DNA from: a virus
Virus record (IMG/VR): IMGVR_UViG_3300047510_002187
Coordinates: 1-31,072 of that record
Reading direction: 5' to 3' (one strand)
DNA: 31,072 bases
The position numbers and the translations under genes are program-made. Under the pieces are notes generated by a model, which did not search any database, had not been told where the DNA came from, and saw only the letters and a list, made by a program, of their open reading frames with translations. This document shows, in pieces, positions 29,445 through 31,072 of this stretch (the first letter of the stretch is position 1; each line of letters opens with the position of its first letter).

Positions 29445-29574
29445 ACGAACTTGCTCCAAGTGTAAGGAAACTAAATCACTCAGTCTGGATAACTTCCAGA
29501 AAGTGAAAAATTTCAAACACGGATTCAGTTATTACTGCAACAATTGCGACAAACCTAAACGTAAAGAAGAATGA
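29377..29574 (+). CDS. Small zinc-ribbon protein
   Basis: The frame contains RTCSKCKETKSLSLDNFQKVKNFKHGFSYYCNNCDKPKRKEE, with CxxC at both ends of a treble-clef or ribbon similar to the N-terminal zinc module of HNH nucleases. No nuclease residues follow. The start is unclear: ATGs at 29341 and 29377 both lie inside the upstream gene, and residues before the first cysteine look like out-of-frame sequence. Translation could also arrive by a +1 shift from the upstream frame at the CCCCC run near 29435. It is coupled to the next gene by ATGA. Confidence 0.55.
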   Translation: MLFIGNRSSKSKEQKKSSFAPAERTCSKCKETKSLSLDNFQKVKNFKHGFSYYCNNCDKPKRKEE

Positions 29575-29771
29575 TTCAACTATTTCTTATTATTGCTTTT
29601 GCTATTGGATTTGCTCTTGGTTGGAAAGTGCATCAATATATACTTTTCGCTGGACTTTCTCAACTTTCCACTGAAAAAGGTAGTGGAGTTGAATATGATT
29701 CAAATACTAACCATTTGACGATTGACACAAACACTTTAAAGGATTTTTATCTAAATAAAGAAAAAAGTTAA
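29571..29771 (+). CDS. Small single-pass membrane protein
   Basis: This 66-residue protein has an N-terminal hydrophobic helix (MIQLFLIIAFAIGFALGWKVHQYILFAG) and a polar tail with a regular strand pattern (GVEYDSNTNHLTIDTNTL). Its start is in an ATGA overlap with the zinc-ribbon gene. Probably inserted in the inner membrane; function unknown. Confidence 0.6.
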   Translation: MIQLFLIIAFAIGFALGWKVHQYILFAGLSQLSTEKGSGVEYDSNTNHLTIDTNTLKDFYLNKEKS

Positions 29772-29776
29772 CCAAA

Positions 29777-30052
29777 ATGTCCCAGTATAAAGTAACTTTC
29801 CAACTCTCTGAGCAAGAATTAGAAATTCTCAGCGACGCTCTCTACTCTTACGCAAGATCAGGACTTGACAGTGATGTGGGTTCTTACGTTTCCGAAGACG
29901 TTGAGAAATTCTACGACAAGGTAAGTGGTTTGTACTTGGAAGAAACCATTCAAGATCCGGCACTAGATTCCTTCATCGCTCAGTACGGACTAATGACTGT
30001 CATCAATGAACCAGAAAAACTAGAAGAATTCAAAAGGAATTTTAACACATGA
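29777..30052 (+). CDS. Small hypothetical protein
   Basis: This 91-residue protein has one strand (QYKVTFQLSEQELEIL) and then helices (LSDALYSYARSGLDSDVGSYVSEDVEKFYDKVSGLYLEE), acidic throughout. No family recognised. It is coupled by ATGA to the deformylase gene. Confidence 0.65.
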   Translation: MSQYKVTFQLSEQELEILSDALYSYARSGLDSDVGSYVSEDVEKFYDKVSGLYLEETIQDPALDSFIAQYGLMTVINEPEKLEEFKRNFNT

Positions 30053-30489
30053 CATTAACTATACTGCAGGATGGTGAAAAACCTCTTCGCCAAAAATCGA
30101 AACGTATTGCCAAAATAGATGATACAGTTCGTAACATTGCTGCAAGTATGATTGAAGTAATGCTACAGAATAATGGTGTAGGATTAGCAGGAAATCAGGT
30201 TGGAATCCTGAGACGAATTATTATTGTTTTAGTAAATGAAACCCCAAAGGTAATGATTAATCCAGAAATTATCTTTGAGAGTGAAGAAAAAGTAACAGAA
30301 GAAGAAGGTTGTCTTTCATTTGCTGGGCAGTTTTATGAGATTCCGAGGGCAAAGCAAGTTACGGTGAAGTATAGAAATTTGTCTGGTCATCCCATTCTTG
30401 AAACTCATACCGGAATAATTGCTAGATGCATATTACACGAAATTGATCATTTGGACGGGATTACATTTAAAAAATATGTGAGTGAATGA
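30049..30489 (+). CDS. def: Peptide deformylase
   Basis: This 146-residue protein has all three deformylase motifs: GVGLAGNQ at 43-50 (usual form GxGLAAxQ), EGCLS at 86-90 with metal ligand C88, and HEIDHLDG at 130-137 with metal ligands H130 and H134 and catalytic E131. It removes the formyl group from nascent proteins. It is shorter than most bacterial enzymes and lacks the C-terminal helix, as in known cyanophage deformylases, which are thought to favour host photosystem proteins during infection. In motif I the second alanine is glycine. Confidence 0.9.
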   Translation: MTLTILQDGEKPLRQKSKRIAKIDDTVRNIAASMIEVMLQNNGVGLAGNQVGILRRIIIVLVNETPKVMINPEIIFESEEKVTEEEGCLSFAGQFYEIPRAKQVTVKYRNLSGHPILETHTGIIARCILHEIDHLDGITFKKYVSE

Positions 30490-30683
30490 TGACTGAAAGA
30501 ACAAAAGATTTTATGAACTCCATATGGGAAGCAAGAAACAATGGAGCAGAAACAGAAGAACAATTAGTTGCTGAAATTCTTAAGTTGCTTCCTTCTAAAG
30601 TTAAATTTTATAATGCTCAGAACGGTATTATTGTCTTAGACCAAAATGACTTACTCCAATTAGCAGAGGAACTAACTTCATGA
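30486..30683 (+). CDS. Small hypothetical protein
   Basis: This 65-residue protein is mostly helical and ends in a strand-helix unit (VKFYNAQNGIIVLDQNDLLQLAEEL). Two adjacent ATGs (30486 and 30489) are possible starts in an ATGA overlap with the deformylase. Function unknown. Confidence 0.65.
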   Translation: MMTERTKDFMNSIWEARNNGAETEEQLVAEILKLLPSKVKFYNAQNGIIVLDQNDLLQLAEELTS

Positions 30684-30943
30684 AAATCTTGGATTTTTTT
30701 ATTCGTGAGGATTTCGGCACTGAATACTGCCTCGCAATTATTCAGTTCAAAGAAAGGTCATTACTTCAACTCTCTTTCAGTTGGAATGATTACCCAACAG
30801 GACCTTCTTTAATTCTTTATCTTGGTCTTAATAGTATCATAGACATTATGATTTCTTGTTGGAAAATCTGTTTCTGTATTGAAATCCTCAATCACAACTG
30901 GGTAAAGGACACTTTCGCAACTGACTTTGAGTTTCCCAACTGA
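30680..30943 (+). CDS. Small hypothetical protein
   Basis: This 87-residue protein, MKILDFFIREDFGTEYCLAIIQFKERSLLQLSFSWNDYPTGPSLILYLGLNSIIDIMISCWKI..., consists of short beta strands and one hydrophobic stretch that looks buried rather than membrane-spanning. Coupled to the previous gene by ATGA. Similar small proteins occur in cyanophages as far as I recognise; function unknown. Confidence 0.6.
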   Translation: MKILDFFIREDFGTEYCLAIIQFKERSLLQLSFSWNDYPTGPSLILYLGLNSIIDIMISCWKICFCIEILNHNWVKDTFATDFEFPN

Positions 30944-30954
30944 TGAAGTTTCTG

Positions 30955-30963
30955 TGGTAGAAT
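30955..30963 (+). promoter_or_regulatory. Extended -10 promoter TGGTAGAAT
   Basis: The TGn plus TAGAAT string lies 21 bases before the ATG at 30985 and matches the layout of the extended -10 promoter at 28398-28406. No good -35 is visible. Confidence 0.45.
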
Positions 30964-30984
30964 GATGCAACTGAAGAACTTGCA

Positions 30985-31072
30985 ATGAACCCTGAAGAAC
31001 TTACAATTAAAGAACTTAAGGAACTCACTGAAGACCCAACTACATCTGCAGAAGACCTTCACCTAATCTATT
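30985..31072 (+). CDS. Hypothetical protein, 3' partial
   Basis: The frame opens at the ATG at 30985 and is still open at the window end. The visible 29 residues (MNPEELTIKELKELTEDPT, then TSAEDLHLIY) are acidic and helical. It follows an extended -10 promoter. Too short to assign. Confidence 0.5.
   Translation, partial: MNPEELTIKELKELTEDPTTSAEDLHLIY

Noticed and set aside
1-31072. tRNA genes, integrase or attachment sites
   Set aside because: No cloverleaf with conserved arms and no integrase-like protein were recognised; a dedicated tRNA scan was not possible here.

Overview
The window reads as part of a tailed double-stranded DNA phage genome of the T4-like marine myovirus type, most likely a cyanophage. 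This rests on tightly packed plus-strand genes with ATGA/TAATG overlaps and AT-rich DNA. It also rests on T4-type late promoter motifs (TATAAATA and variants), an RnlA-type RNA ligase next to a polynucleotide kinase, a phage-type peptide deformylase, a Seg-like GIY-YIG homing endonuclease, RCC1 and collagen-like adhesins, and a tail-fibre assembly chaperone. The host is an inference from gene content; no photosynthesis gene or tRNA was seen.

Region 1 (1-16058) is a late, structural and accessory block. Two RCC1 beta-propeller proteins (one truncated by the window edge, one with exactly seven blades) and a collagen-like, glycine-rich fibre with its chaperone are interleaved with about a dozen modification enzymes. 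These include several glycosyltransferase-like proteins, a PAPS-type sulfotransferase, FkbM and Methyltransf_24-type methyltransferases, two 2-oxoglutarate/Fe(II) oxygenase domains, a GH130-like propeller, a CxxC-cluster protein and DUF6165. Several are multidomain fusions. The set looks able to build or decorate a glycan, either on the phage fibres or on the host surface.

Region 2 (16059-18603) starts with tandem hairpins, then a SprT-like metalloprotease gene, a strong terminator-promoter pair, an SF2 helicase, and a free-standing GIY-YIG homing endonuclease. The endonuclease has a perfect late promoter inside the loop of an 11-bp inverted repeat whose right arm abuts the start codon, an arrangement resembling the control of T4 I-TevI.

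Region 3 (18640-26597) is a run of small genes that are mostly of unknown function. It contains a calcineurin-like phosphoesterase, an AbrB-like protein, small membrane proteins, and several genes below 60 codons found by direct reading (21357, 22365, 24551, 25316, 25489, 25871). It ends with a very basic protein behind a late-type promoter.

Region 4 (26664-31072) holds an RNA repair set: ligase, 5' kinase and a calcineurin-type phosphatase resembling that of bacterial Pnkp. More small genes, a peptide deformylase and the start of a gene that leaves the window follow. Terminators and promoters recur as compact intergenic modules at 16626-16698, 22914-22957, 24728-24771, 26598-26642 and 28349-28406.
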